A stretch of DNA of 64,000 bases, taken from Larimichthys crocea (Eukaryota; Chordata; Actinopteri; Sciaenidae). Shown piece by piece: positions 26,401 through 38,230 of this stretch (position 1 is the first letter of the stretch; each line of letters starts with the position of its first letter). The stretch spans positions 8,961,158 through 9,025,157 of the forward strand of contig NC_040027.1 in the NCBI RefSeq assembly GCF_000972845.2, read 5' to 3'. The position numbers were made by a program, and so were the translations under genes. The notes under the pieces are model-generated. The model ran no database searches and was not told the DNA's origin. It saw nothing but the letters and a program-made list of their open reading frames with translations.

Positions 26401-28141
26401 CTCAGTGTATCACTTCTAAGAACTTCAATTAAATCTCACGGCATACATTTAAACATTCCCAAAATAAAATTCATGCCATTCATCCTACCCCACATTTTTA
26501 AAATAAAATAAAATAACATGAGTAAAATAACGCAAACTCTTGTTTACTTTCCATACATTAAAAAAAACTACATAAATAACATTAATTCAGTTTATTTTTA
26601 ATCCATGTCATTAATCTCCTAGCAGTGGGTCTATACACCCCAGATGGGAGTGCTACCACGTTAGAGAAACACCAATTCAGAAGTCATGAATTATTATGAT
26701 GGGTCTGATTTTAGACAGGTCCTCGCTGTGTTTGAATCTGAACAAGTAATGAAACAAGCGATAACATTTATAATTGCCCTCCAGCCACACATCAGTGTTT
26801 TACGACGTGACCTTTATCATCAGGACGATACAATTTGTAGCAGTACAATCACCCCATTAATAAAATAAAATGTTGACATATCTGATACCACATTTTTAAA
26901 TCTTAGATCACATGACTACTTGTATTTGTAACGGGGTCCAAACAGCAAACATATTTTATTTCAATTTTAGGATTTATCGTCATATATACCTAAACATATC
27001 AGAGCCAATCACCACACAGTAAATCTGTAGCTGGTTGTAGTCTCAAGTAGAATGGAACTTTTTAAATTTAAATTTTATTTTCATTCATACGTTTGAACAT
27101 GCGCTTGTAATTTAAATTTTATTTTCATTCATACGTTTGAACATGCGCTTGTCATCAGTAATGTTTACCACTCGTCATGCTTTCATTTCGTGGAGATATT
27201 AGCCACACTGTGCAGCATAATGCTGCAGCCTTAATTGAATCTGAAAAACAAGGACATGGTAACGGAGTGCATGAAGGAAATGCATCTGTGAGGTGTCATC
27301 TGTAGGTCTCAGCTCATTATGTCTCAGTCTCGGAAAGCTATATGCTATCGGAGTCAGAATTGAACCCCGCTGACCATTCTTTATGTCGACTCTGTCGTTC
27401 TGTGCCGCTTTGGTCAAGAAAAGATGGGATGTTCTTTTGAAAGTCATAATTACCATACAGTAATCAGCCCATTTAACATTCGTCTTGCCTTTTGTCCAAC
27501 ATGTACAAAAGCTTAAGGATGGCTAATTGGGCAAGAGGACTTACCCAAATGGTGAAGGCTTAAGAATAAAAGTGTCTTTCAACACAGGACAATATGAACG
27601 GCTTACGTCCTGTACTGAATAATTTTCTGATAACATTGAGACCACTCTTTTAGGTTTTTTTTTTTCTCTACAGAAAGAGAAACCTGCCTAAGCGCAGCTT
27701 GCAGTCACTGTGCCGCTCTGCGAGAAAGGACTGCCTGCAGCTCAAGATAAAATGACGAGAGGTGACAAATTTATAGCAGCTTTGTGTTCGTACAATTCAG
27801 AGCGATTCTGGGGTTGGCCGGGAATAAGGTGACACGGCTGACAGGGATTTCATCTGGCGACTTGCTGCAAGGAGACAATCCTTGACAAGATGCGTCTTGG
27901 ACTTTTTATTTATTTTTTTCCCCCAATGACTCTGATAATTCATACAGCAGGGTCAATACTGTAAATATTAGACGTGTTATTAAAAACGAGCAGCATTAAA
28001 CCTAAATAACAAGTTAAATATGTGAGTAATAAAACGGCCATTTTCAAAGAAAAAGAAGGTTCTTGTGGATCCTGGCTACACCAACAAGGATTAGTATCAA
28101 GTCTGGAGGTTCTCAGTCATCCAGGTCATCTTTCTTTGGCA
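23491..28141. other. Intergenic DNA, no gene seen
   Basis: AT-rich, with the 44-bp tandem duplication and AAAAT repeats near 26500. No exon or RNA gene recognised. Confidence 0.55.
27065..27152. repeat. Perfect 44-bp tandem duplication (2 copies)
   Basis: Copy 1 (27065-27108) and copy 2 (27109-27152) are identical. Each begins AATTTAAATTTTATTTTC and ends AACATGCGCTTGT. The sequence is otherwise non-repetitive AT-rich DNA with no coding potential. Perfect identity implies a young event. Confidence 0.95.
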
Positions 28142-28271
28142 AATCTGGGGCAACTGGACTCGGTTATAGATCCATGAAGACGCAGACAAATGAAAATGGA
28201 AAAGTCCTGTGAGGTGAAATGTCTTCATGGATGTACACCCAAGTCCAGTTGCTCCAGCTCTAACCCAGATT
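28142..28271. repeat. Dispersed repeat with a long imperfect inverted repeat
   Basis: The left arm CAACTGGACTCGGTTATAGA ... TCCATGAAGAC (28151-28181) pairs with the right arm GTCTTCATGGATGTACACCC ... AAGTCCAGTTG (28220-28250) across a loop of about 38 nt. Outer sequence AATCTGGG / CCCAGATT extends the symmetry. The phrases GAGGTTCTCAGTCATCCAGG just upstream and GAGGTGAAATGTCTTCATGG resemble a widespread teleost repeat, so this is more likely transposon-derived than an RNA gene. Confidence 0.6.
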
Positions 28272-31200
28272 CAAAGCAGTATTAGTATTATTTCTAATTA
28301 TAGTTGTGATCATTATGGCTGCCGTGGATTTGTCTCCCTCCCTCTCAAAACTCAAAGTGTCAGAACTGTTTTGGCACTATATAAATTGAAATGACGTACC
28401 GAGTGTGTCATTTAACTGCTCGTCTGTTGTATTTTTCATTCTTCAACAATTTGTTCAACTGTATGTGGGTGGAAGCAACATTATACGCCGTTTCAGCTTC
28501 CAGCACTTTTGTTTACTGAAATCTATCCGGATTAGGACCGGCCAATAAACTGAACGTCAAAACCAGTTTACTGTTTCAAATGAAACTGAATGAATTAGCT
28601 ACAACATGAAACCAGATGTTCAACGATTTTTTCAACTATATCAAGACAAATTACAAGTGAGCCAACAAAAGAATTATTATTATTATTATTATTATATTTA
28701 TTGTGTTACAAATTGCGACAACTTAAATACTGGTTGGACTGGACCATTAACATAAGCTACAGACATGAGAGACTAAACTAACAGAAGGAGACACAATTTG
28801 ATTACTTCTATCAGTGAGTTCATGACAAACTCTGCCATCTGTGAGGAAGACAAGCAGTTAATAAAAAGCTACCAAACTTTTATATTAAACCTCATTCTTC
28901 AGCCAGTTTGGTAGAGTCCAATGAGGAGCAGCTGCAGGACATTTCATGCCAGGGTGATTATCCTGCCACGTCACCTGGTCTTAATTAGGACCTCAAAGGG
29001 TGAAACATTTTGTGACCAAAATCAAATCATACATCCAATCATACACAAGGACTTTTTTTTTTACCAGAACAGTGTTGAAATACAAAATACAATATGTTGT
29101 TGTATATTTAGAGAGGGGAAAGCGACAGACTGACCTGCCCTATCAGCAAAGAAGCTGCTTTCTGCTGCTTTGGTTCCATGTGATAGTTTAAGGCTTCGTC
29201 CTTCACTGCATGAGGATCACAGTCTTGTAGCCTGTATTCAGACTGTTAAACTTTAAACTTGTGCTGTAATTTCCATGTTCATTTCTCTGCTAAGAGATTA
29301 TCTTACCCTAATGTCTCCATCTCACCCCTTGCATCACTCTCTACCCTGAGCCACTCCCACCCACAAGTGTACGCATTTCATCTTAAACAGGTTTATGTGT
29401 GAGCCAGAATAATTCATCACTGGTTGGGAGGTGATGGTGGGGGGAACACTGAACATCCATCTTAGGTAGCAAACTAAGAATCACCTTTTTCTAAATGCAC
29501 CTCATCATCCGTTCTCATGTATACGTGGGGGATGCACACAGCTGTGAGTGAACGCATCTCTGCCCTCAACAGCTGAGAAACTTTCCATGCACTTCCTCCT
29601 GGGAGTGGACTGACAGTGCAGCGAGCACACAAGCTATAAATAGACGTCGACAATGGCTCCATCTGACGTGTTTGTCTGTGGCGAACGTTCACCAAACAAT
29701 GGTTTTGTGACATGACAGTAAAAGATGATCCAATGATGCAGATCAGAATTCAAACATTTGTATTGTACAGTGGAAGATATGCAATATGCTGAGCTAATTA
29801 ATGAAATGCAGTTTATTATTTTGATTAGAATCCATTATGCCTCATTCATTGTTGCCGGATGTTATTAAATTCAAATTTCTCTTAGTGAAACATAATAGAT
29901 TAACTTTAAATTGCTTCTATCTCAGATCTAATGTCTTTTTAATAGGCTGCTGTGTATATTTTCATGTATGATTGCTAAATAATTACATTTCTTTAGAATT
30001 AGAATCAAGTCTCTTTCTCATATTGTCAAAAGAGTCAAGTGAATTTGAGCTGCAGCGACTGACTCCCTGCAAGACCAAATTAGACCTCAAACCGGAGTTG
30101 ATTTCATTATTTACAAATTACTCAAGAGTAATAGTGTGGCGTTTTGTTCTCCTCGTCAGCCAATCACATTCTTCTTGTTTTGAGCTTGTACGCATTCATT
30201 GATTCATTCTTTCAGCAGCAGTGGGGTGTCAGGCGACGGACACAAAGGCCAACTGTGTGACTTTATTATTTCACTCTGGAGACCAATCGCCTACATCACT
30301 TAGGGTTTATCTGACTGCTCCATCTGAGATTGCTCTGAGCTCTGGAGTTCTTTTCTTCTTTTATTCCCATCATTACATTTGAAGGACAGATTTTTTTTTT
30401 TTTTCCCCTCATTGTCACTGCGAGGCGTCCTCCTAAAAATCACAGGACCATGCGGTGGCTCATGCCAGACGGGTCACCTGTCTCCTCGGCCACCTGGAGG
30501 AAGGTGATAGAACACAGCAGGCTGTCAGTCAGTCAGACCTGAGTGCAGAGCGGAGGAAGAGGGAAGAAGAAGAGAAATGAGTGTTGATGTGGGGGGAGGG
30601 GTGCGTCATGACATTTCCGTAGGTGTTGTAAAAAGAAATGAGCAAAGCGATCCGCCTTGATGCACCGATGATCTCTGACTCCAGGCCCCCACACATAATC
30701 ACACTTACAGCAGATTCACTTTAGATTCACGTCAGATTTGCATCCATACATCAGGCTTTGACAATATGTTCTATAGAAGTCTTTTGGTGGACACATTACA
30801 CCTAGAGAAAGCGGTATTGTTGAGTCTTCACCAGATACATGACTTCAAAAGAAAAATGTTATTTGAAGCACATCAGAGGCAAAGGTAGAAGTAGCCTGAT
30901 GCTGTTGTACTGCCAGAAAAAAAAGTGGTTTTGCAAAAATACTGCACTGTGCTGAAGAACAAGAATGTCTGTGGTGTGGTTGAGGGAAGATTGCGGTTAT
31001 GGCAAATAAACTTTCTTCATTGGAACTGAGTGTTGGCATTGCAAGTAAACTGTGAGGTGTATAAATGTCAATGTGATTCCAAGGGGAATAGGGACGCTAT
31101 GGTGCAGACACCCCATCTAAAAGGTGATAGATGTCTAAAAGGAATTATCGGTAATGGAACAGCATTCATGCAAAAGACGTGAGCTGAAGTTGTATTATCA

Positions 31201-32215
31201 GAATATGTAAGGAGTTGGTTGTGTTGCATGCAAATACAGATTTATTTTTTTATTATTATTATTTCAAAATGCACCTGGTACATCTGGAACGAATGAGAGA
31301 GGAGTCCTTTAGAACTGAGACTCTGTCAAGGCTGTCCACATTCCAGGGCTGGAGAAGACAAAATGTCAGCAAGCAACTCGGTTGCTGAAAAACAAGTAGA
31401 GAGCCGGACCCAGTTGGAAAGAACGGAGGCGGTACCGCTGCCCAATGTGGTTCTCTCTGAGGCCTCGAGATAATCTGGGTGTAAACACTCAGGTGATTGA
31501 TTGCAGTTGGTGTCAGTTCAGTCTCATGTGCCACAGGTGTTTCACAGGTAGGCCTCCATGTGAACTACCACATGCACCTGCTCCCTGATTTAAAAAGCAT
31601 GTAACCTAAACAAAAGGACAAACACTATGTGTCCTTGCATGTCTAACATCAGATGTCATAAACATGGTTTGTGATAATTGCCAATCAATGTTATCATCAA
31701 CTTATCATGGAGTCCATGCTTCACTGGACTTAAGGCTTAAAAGCCCATGTCTAAAGTAGATGTGGAAGGTGACATTGCTGCAGTCGTAGCCTTCATACTG
31801 ACTGATCTGCAGAAAGAGCAGGACATTAATGTTTTCCGAGACACCGTGAGCCCCAAAGCGAAGCTTAAACGAGTCTGTCCTCACCACCAAAAACCACTTG
31901 GTCGCTGTTCAAACACTTTAAATGACCTGTGCTTACATTTCCCATGGCAAGCAATTTGTCATTTAAGTGTGAGGACTTACGGGCTTCAAAATACTGTGAT
32001 TTTATTTTATACCCTAACTAGCCTCTAATTAGTTTATTCTTAATTGTGAAGGCTCAAGTTTATTAGCATAGAAGTATCTTAATGTTCGTTCTGTTCCAAA
32101 CAAATATAGAAGCGAGACACTGAAGTGACACATCCATGTGACCTATTAGAAACCTCTTATTTCAGGTTAATAATAGAACTGGCTGTTAGAATTAATATAA
32201 TTATCCATATACTTG
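28272..32215. other. Intergenic DNA, no gene seen
   Basis: Holds the ATT microsatellite. GGCACTATATAAATTG near 28373 may be a decayed LINE tail. No coding evidence. Confidence 0.55.
28672..28696. repeat. (ATT)n microsatellite
   Basis: About 8 ATT units, ending ATATTTA. Confidence 0.95.
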
Positions 32216-32416
32216 GGGTGGTGTTTAGCTCAGTTGGTAGAGCTGCCGCCCCCTGTACGAAGGTTCAGTCCTTGCTGCGGAAGCCCAGGGGTCGAATCCG
32301 ACCCGTGGCTCTTTCCCGTCCACAGAGGCAGCGCTCCATCCTCTACAAGCGTCTGAAGGTTCCTCCTGCACTGTCACTGTCACTCTCTATAACAAATAAA
32401 TCTTGAAAAGGCCAAA
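32216..32416 (+). mobile_element. tRNA-derived SINE
   Basis: A pol III type-2 promoter head is visible. Box A is TAGCTCAGTTGG (32226-32237) and box B is GGGTCGAATCC (32289-32299). A second B-like GGTTCAGTCC lies at 32262-32271, which would be the normal spacing. The tRNA-like head is followed by a tRNA-unrelated body and a tail CTGTCACTCTCTATAAC then AAATAAATCTTGAAAAGGCC, resembling the fish SINE tail CACTCTCAATAAAGGC. It is not a functional tRNA gene, because no acceptor stem or anticodon arm folds properly around the boxes. An ORF across it is meaningless. Confidence 0.72.
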
Positions 32417-32499
32417 ATATATCCACTATATAAATACTGGATGGAGCTTGTGGGTCTGAAACATGAAGAGAATGCATACGTGCCTCAGAGCAACATTGT

Positions 32500-32820
32500 T
32501 TCTCGTGGCCAGCAGGGGGTAACTCCACAGGTTCCAACAGCTTCTCACTTAATGAATAACTTCAGTAAACAGTTTCCTATTGTGTGTGTGGTTTCAAAGT
32601 TTCATACCGCATTATGATGCTGCATTTCCATTCAAATTGATGGAAAGGTAGGATATAATTTAGGGCGTGGCTATCTTGTGATTGACAAGTCACTACCACG
32701 GAGTGTCCACGGGTTCTCAGTCAGATCAGGATAGAGGTGCAGCGCAGTCCACATTTTATCATCCAAGTATCACGTCTGGTGCCAAATAACCAAGATGGTG
32801 ACGGCTATAATGCCAAACTC
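32500..32820 (+). repeat. Dispersed teleost repeat (GTGATTGACAAGTC type)
   Basis: The block contains GTGGCCAGCAGGGGGTAACT, TAGGGCGTGGCTATCTTGTG, ATTGACAAGTCACTACCACG, GTGTCCACGGGTTCTCA and CAAGATGGTGACGGC. In this order they match a common fish repeat. It begins shortly after the SINE at 32216-32416, so the two may have been copied side by side or nested. Boundaries are approximate. Confidence 0.5.
32507..32520 (+). promoter_or_regulatory. Candidate CTCF-binding motif within a dispersed repeat
   Basis: TGGCCAGCAGGGGGTAAC differs from the CTCF consensus (CCAGCAGGGGGCGC) only near its end. It lies at the start of the repeat 32500-32820, so it may be a repeat-borne site. Confidence 0.25.
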
Positions 32821-34328
32821 TAGTCCTTAGAATACTCTGCAAACAAATGAGTCACATCACAATAGGTTTACTTGGTATTATCACACACCCAGAGCTGTAA
32901 TCTTTTTTAAGTACATGATGTACATGCAAATATAGTTATTTATAAAAACTGCTACTCCTTCTATTGTGTCTGTATAACGCCAATAAATCCATTTGGTGCT
33001 ATTGGCGCCAGCCTTCTGCAAAGTCTTGACGTCAGAGATAGCACAATACATGTCAACACATTAATAGATTGTTTTGCACTCCACCTGCGGGTCTGAGATT
33101 GGAATAAAGAGGGAAATAAACACACAGGAATGGAGCTTAATTAGACCCCACTCTGATAAGGGCTTAGAATATATCGAGTAAGCAGAGGTCTTCCAATAAA
33201 TTCTGGGGTGTTCCAAATGGGAAAGCGGGAAACAGAAGCGCATCTGATATAGTCAATCAAGTGCAATTAATCTCAGTTGTGGGTGAAGGTATGGGCTGGT
33301 TGTAAAGTGCCTTACACCCTTGGCATCATTACACACTCGGATGCCCCACTGCCTTTTAAGAGGTGTGCCACGGTGGGCTATTTGTGCATCGGACCGTGCA
33401 GTGTACAAGCAAGGCCAGGGACATTACCCTCGCTGTGTGTCGCGACACTGTAGCCTCATCAAGGTAACCTGCAGGGAGGCAATCTGCGAATGGAGTGTAT
33501 CCATGCTCTAATCCAAATGTCACTTCCTTCACATTGAATTAGTTCGGCAGGAGATGTTTTTTTTTTTTTAAACGACTAATTTTTTAACATATAAATAAGG
33601 ATCATGCTGATGGAGCAACACTATGATCCTACACCTACACCAACCAGGTCTCATTAATGCATGTTAATGCATATTACTAAGGTCCAGCAGGTTCTCATGG
33701 ATCGTGGCTGCTGTCCATTACAGTTTAGTTAGTTAATGATTTACTGGTTTATCTCTCCGTTGGTATTCTTTACTATATACATTGATCATATGTAAAAGAT
33801 GATTGCAAAGTACTCTGATTAGTAACTACAGTGACATTTACTTTAACGTGTTTCTTTATTTGTATAGACTGTATGTTTACTAAGGGACTTTTTTCTTAGC
33901 ATGAAGAGTAATGAACTTCTGTTTATCTTATTGTTCTGATGTGCAGTTATTATAATTTCCAATTGTTATGTTTGTTTGTTATTTTACTGCTTTCTTATTT
34001 TCACAATCGTTTCTCATTAAAACATTTGTACTCAAGGGCAGAGAAGTAAATGCAGCGGAGTAAAAAACAAACATACTATTTCTGTCTAACATTGTATAAA
34101 GGAACATAATGTAAATATTCAAGTACAGTGCAGACACTGAGAACTGCGACTAATTATTTCCCCTGGCCTGTGGTCATGTCTTCAAGATTTCTAAACCTTT
34201 TAACCTTCTTGTTGGTGGATTAACTCAGAGATGTTTGTTTTTTCGGGGGGTTGTCATGCTCTAAAAATTGCCTTTTGCACATTAATTCCCTGCCTTCCAT
34301 CGTATTGTTGTTTGCACAGTTTACAACA

Positions 34329-34352
34329 TTATTATTATTATTATGATGATGA
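34329..34352. repeat. (ATT)n(GAT)n compound microsatellite
   Basis: ATT units pass directly into ATGATGATGAT. Confidence 0.92.
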
Positions 34353-35329
34353 TATGTGAGCTGGGATCTTTTTTTGTTCACAAATATGTCATGCATTCAC
34401 ATGACACGAGCAAATAATTTGTAGTTTTCCTCTTAATGAATTCCCCGATGTTATTAGACGGCCCAGCGCATTCAGCTTAGCAAACATCCAAAAAGTCACC
34501 ACGGTACAGTTCTAGTTATTAGATTCTTGCATGGACGAGAGCAAAAAATCCTTCCTCCTCTTTGTAATGTAATGTATATTAATCTGTTCATCCATAAAAT
34601 CAGATCAAGGATTATGAGAAACGCTGAATCCAATACTTTTCATGATACATTAAACTCATATGTGCTTATCGCAAATGGTGTTTGTATCATCAGCAGTGAT
34701 AACAAACAGAAACCACAGGGGAGACAAAGGGAGGCAGAGATCAGAGTTTCTCTCCTTTTTTTTTTCTTGTTTCTTTGTAATTTCAAGCTCTCTTCTTCCT
34801 CCTCACTGTTTCAGACTTTATTTTTCGAGTCACACAGTGAATACACCTGAACATAACAATAGCTGGAACAACAATAGGCTATTACCGCTGATGGGAAAAG
34901 CCACTTTGACTTTCAGGATTTCACAATTGTCAAATCAGTCACCTGGGATATTTTATTCCTTTCGAGGATATGCAATTACTCCGAAGGACGTCAGACTTGT
35001 ATTCTTGTCAAACGAGAAGCTGCAGACGATGTGACCCCATCCATGGCAGCACCAGATGGGTTCAGGCCTCATGTTAACTGTCTGACACCTTTACAATACT
35101 CTGACCACTCTCATCACTGACACTTCTGCTCCTTGACCGTTTCTTAAGGGCACAGTGTAGCTGCCATATGAGGGCTATCACAGATGACATGCAACATATT
35201 CAGTGGCTCAGTGGACAGTCAACTGCACAATGCAATTTCACATTTTTAAAAGCTCCCTCTCCCCTAGGCCTGTTCCACCGAGAGCCCAAATGCATCCAGT
35301 AGTACAACAGATATCAGATGCAACTTTGC

Positions 35330-35540
35330 TACGAGGCGAGGGAGAACTCGTTGGGGAATGAGCAAGTGTTTGGGCAGGTCTCTGGGGAATGCAGATCAGA
35401 AGCAGAGGTCTTCAAAAGGTCCAGGGAAAAAGGATGAACAAGAGGGCTGAGGTGAGGGGGGAGGAGGGGGGAAGGTGATGGAGAACAAGAGGCTGAGAGC
35501 CAAGGGAGAGAGAGAAGCGAGTGTGGTGGGAGGAGGGTTC
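35330..35540. other. Purine/G-rich strand-asymmetric tract
   Basis: The plus strand is strongly purine-biased, with two six-G runs at 35456-35461 and 35466-35471 and several GAG/GGA stretches. The C/T-rich minus-strand ORF here (Ser/Pro/Leu-rich) is a compositional artefact. Confidence 0.5.
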
Positions 35541-35884
35541 GAAATTCGGACTGTGAAAAGTGCTTTGTGTGTGTGTTACAGTATGTGTGCATGTGTGGGT
35601 CGGTCACCCTCACCCTGCCTTCTGGTGTGGGAGGATGCAGAGATCACTGAAGGTTTGTCAGAGCAGCTGAGAAGAAGCATATTGGCCATTTATGTGTTAG
35701 CGCAGCATCCTTAAAATGCTGATATTTTGATCTGTGATTTTGGACTGTCGACTAAAAAATATCAGGTCGACTCACGAGGGGGATGGAGAACAGAAACCAC
35801 GAGAATGCTGTTAGAAAATAAGCCGGAAAACCTTCCAGGCTGGGTAAATCTATAGGGTGCAATTTTACATCCAGTGCCAATAGA

Positions 35885-36190
35885 AACTTTATTGATCACT
35901 CAAGGGGAAAGTTTTTACCCAAAATACAACCACATGCAAACATGGAGACGCCATGTAGCGGCACCATGGGAGCTGTACATGCAAACATGGAGACGCCATG
36001 TAGCGGCACCATGGGAGCTGTAAAAGGGGTTCAGTACCTTGCTCAAGGGCACCTCTGCAGTGCCCAGGAGGTGAACTGGCACTTCTCCAGCTACTAGTCC
36101 ACCACCTTCCATACTTTTGGTCCATGCTGGACTTGAGCCGGCCACCCACAAACCTTCTTGCTGTGAGGCGACAGTGCTTACCCTGCAGCA
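35885..36190 (-). mobile_element. tRNA-derived SINE, 5'-truncated, minus strand
   Basis: On the minus strand the element opens near 36185 with GGTAAGCACTGTCGCCTCAC, then a B-box-like GGCTCAAGTCC at 36139-36129; box A is missing or damaged. Next come the body phrases GCCAGTTCACCTCCTGGGC and GCCCTTGAGCAAGGTACTG, both of a type very common in fish genomes. The 3' end reads TCCCCTTGAGTGATCAATAA followed by AGTTTCTATT, typical of a SINE borrowing a LINE tail. A 45-bp tandem duplication (35933-36022) interrupts the body. The minus-strand ORFs over it are artefacts. Confidence 0.7.
35933..36022. repeat. Perfect 45-bp tandem duplication (2 copies)
   Basis: Copy 1 (35933-35977) and copy 2 (35978-36022) are identical. 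Each begins CATGCAAACATGGAGACG and ends CCATGGGAGCTGTA. The duplication lies inside the minus-strand SINE and is presumably recent, by slippage or unequal exchange, because the copies have not diverged. Confidence 0.95.
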
Positions 36191-37525
36191 ACAGTATTCG
36201 GCTGTCAGTGTTTCAAAGGCTAGATGTAAAAAATCAAATTCAGAATGAATAGAAACAGGTTGTTGTAATTAAAGGCTGAGTTTGATAGAAGTCCACGTAT
36301 TCACTGACTAACCTTAAAAAGCCTCCACGTGAACACGGCTGCTCAAATGCCATCAGATGACATTTTGCTAACTTTAACTCTGGGACTCTCGTTTTTTACT
36401 TTGTAGCTTTTCAACACCGGCATGTTGTTAGAGAGAGACTTCTGATACCCTGAGTGTATCGATCTTAACTATTAACAGCTCATGTGGTTTAAAAAATATG
36501 GAATAATAATCTTGAAATGCTATCATCTAAACAAAACAGCACGTTATAATTAGGGAATGTACCATTTTGTTTTTAAACAGACCCCACGAGGATGTTGTTA
36601 CAATAAGAACTATTTCTTTAATTTCTTTACATTTTAATGCTTAATTTGGCCAAATAACTAAGAGAGTCAGATCCTCATATTAAGTCAACCTAAATGAAAC
36701 AGGGAGTTTTTTTATTATTTAGTTTTGAAGCAGAACTCCAAAATATGAATCTTATAAGCCGAATGATTAACTGGTTGTAAAAAGTTTTTAAAGGGTTATC
36801 GAGAGATCATAATGTTTGTGGAGAGTTCTCTTTACTGAACGTGTTTGTTTTATCTTCAGTTTTGGTCTTTGTGCTGCTTTTTAATTTGAATTTTAAATTT
36901 AGTTTTGTTCAGTTTGTTCAGTTTTGTAGTCTCAGTTAAACAAATACTGGTTATAATTACTTTTTAAGCTTTTGAAGGGAAGGCAAAACTTCAAATAATC
37001 ATTCATTCAGAAACTAGAGCAAAGGTTTTGAAAATTATATTCATATTTCTCTTTTTTCTTTTTTTTTTTTTGTCTAACCTTCAACAAAAAAACAAACATC
37101 TGACATGTTTGCCCGAGGACCATCCCATTCCAAAGGTGGATTTTGTATGTAGACAACAACCTAGTAATTTCCCCCGGTGCAGCAGCTGAGCACACTCATC
37201 TGTGTGATGACAAACGGAAAGGGTTATCCGGTCCCCTCAGAATACCTCACAAACATCGCTCAGATAAACCTAATTTTGCCCAAGGCTCTCTTCACCTGCT
37301 TGAAAACTAGAGCAATAAATTTGCAAATATCTTCGAAGAATTCGCACTTTTCTGAACCTGCAGTAACTATACATCCACAGGGGCATATCACTTTCCCCTG
37401 AGGACTTTGGGAAATATCACTGAGGCCTTCAATATGTTTTTTATTATTTATTTTTGACTGTAACAATTACAAATGTCACGGAAGAAAAATCACAAGCTCC
37501 ATCAGGGGCCCTGTAGCACTTTTTA

Positions 37526-37542
37526 GGGGGGGGGGGGGGGGG
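37526..37542. repeat. Homopolymer G run (17 G)
   Basis: Seventeen consecutive G, flanked by TTTTTA and TGACATTG. Assembly length here is likely unreliable. Confidence 0.95.
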
Positions 37543-37773
37543 TGACATTGCCAAATGTGTTGGCTGTTTATTTATTAATTTTCTCTTTTTTTTGCATAAC
37601 ATTATTCATGAATATTAAGGTTACCCACATGGTGGGAACTGTTTGCAGTACTCAGTGGGCTGGAAGAGGCCATGAAACAAAGCGGGGAAAATCATGGCCG
37701 TAATGTGAAGTGGGAGTTGTGGGCTTTCAGTGCAGTGCATCACTGAAACAACCACTCACATAGAAGTTCATTT

Positions 37774-37816
37774 TATATATATATATATATATATTTATAA
37801 TAAGATATATATATAT
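37774..37816. repeat. (TA)n microsatellite
   Basis: About 10 TA units, interrupted by TTTATAATAAGA, then about 6 more. Confidence 0.95.
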
Positions 37817-37889
37817 GAAAAAATAGGTCCATATTTGACATAATTTCTCACTGGCTTTCCAAAGACCTGTCCAAGAAAAGCACTATTTT

Positions 37890-38230
37890 CCAAGAATAAG
37901 TCATATGGGAGCGGCGGGCTGACCTATAGTGGGTCTTTACCCTGAGACTGGAGCTGCTTTTAGAACAGACAGCCAAACTTCAGGTCAGCAGGGATTAATT
38001 AGCTTTTTGAAACCCACCCAGCAGATGTCAAGGTAATCTTGGGATGTGGGCTGCAGAGGTCAATGCAATATCTCAGAGCAGAGGGAGCGAGAGCTGATCA
38101 CACCAGTGTCCAACGCTCTGCCGTGCCAGACGTTAGTCCCAAATAGCCTGAGACTGCTCAGTGCCAACCCCCAGCCCTCATTCAGGCCCCATTAATGGCA
38201 AAGCGTAAAATTGGGTCACCATTTACGTGC
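37890..38230. promoter_or_regulatory. Candidate conserved non-coding (enhancer-like) block
   Basis: A non-repetitive block of balanced GC without ORFs between AT-rich flanks. It includes GGATTAATTAGC, CCATTAATGGC, and two TCAGGTCAGC / GAGGTCAATG nuclear-receptor-like half sites. Retinoic-acid responsiveness of BRINP genes makes the half sites worth testing, but their spacing does not form an obvious DR5. Confidence 0.22.

Larger units (their letters stand above)
32821..35884. other. Intergenic DNA, no gene seen
   Basis: AT-rich apart from the purine-rich tract at 35330-35540. Overlapping ORFs of 107 and 124 codons at 34527-35034 are in different frames of one T-rich stretch and look spurious. 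Confidence 0.55.

Noticed and set aside
32221..32300. A tRNA gene
   Set aside because: A and B boxes are present but the acceptor and anticodon arms do not form and a SINE body and tail follow.
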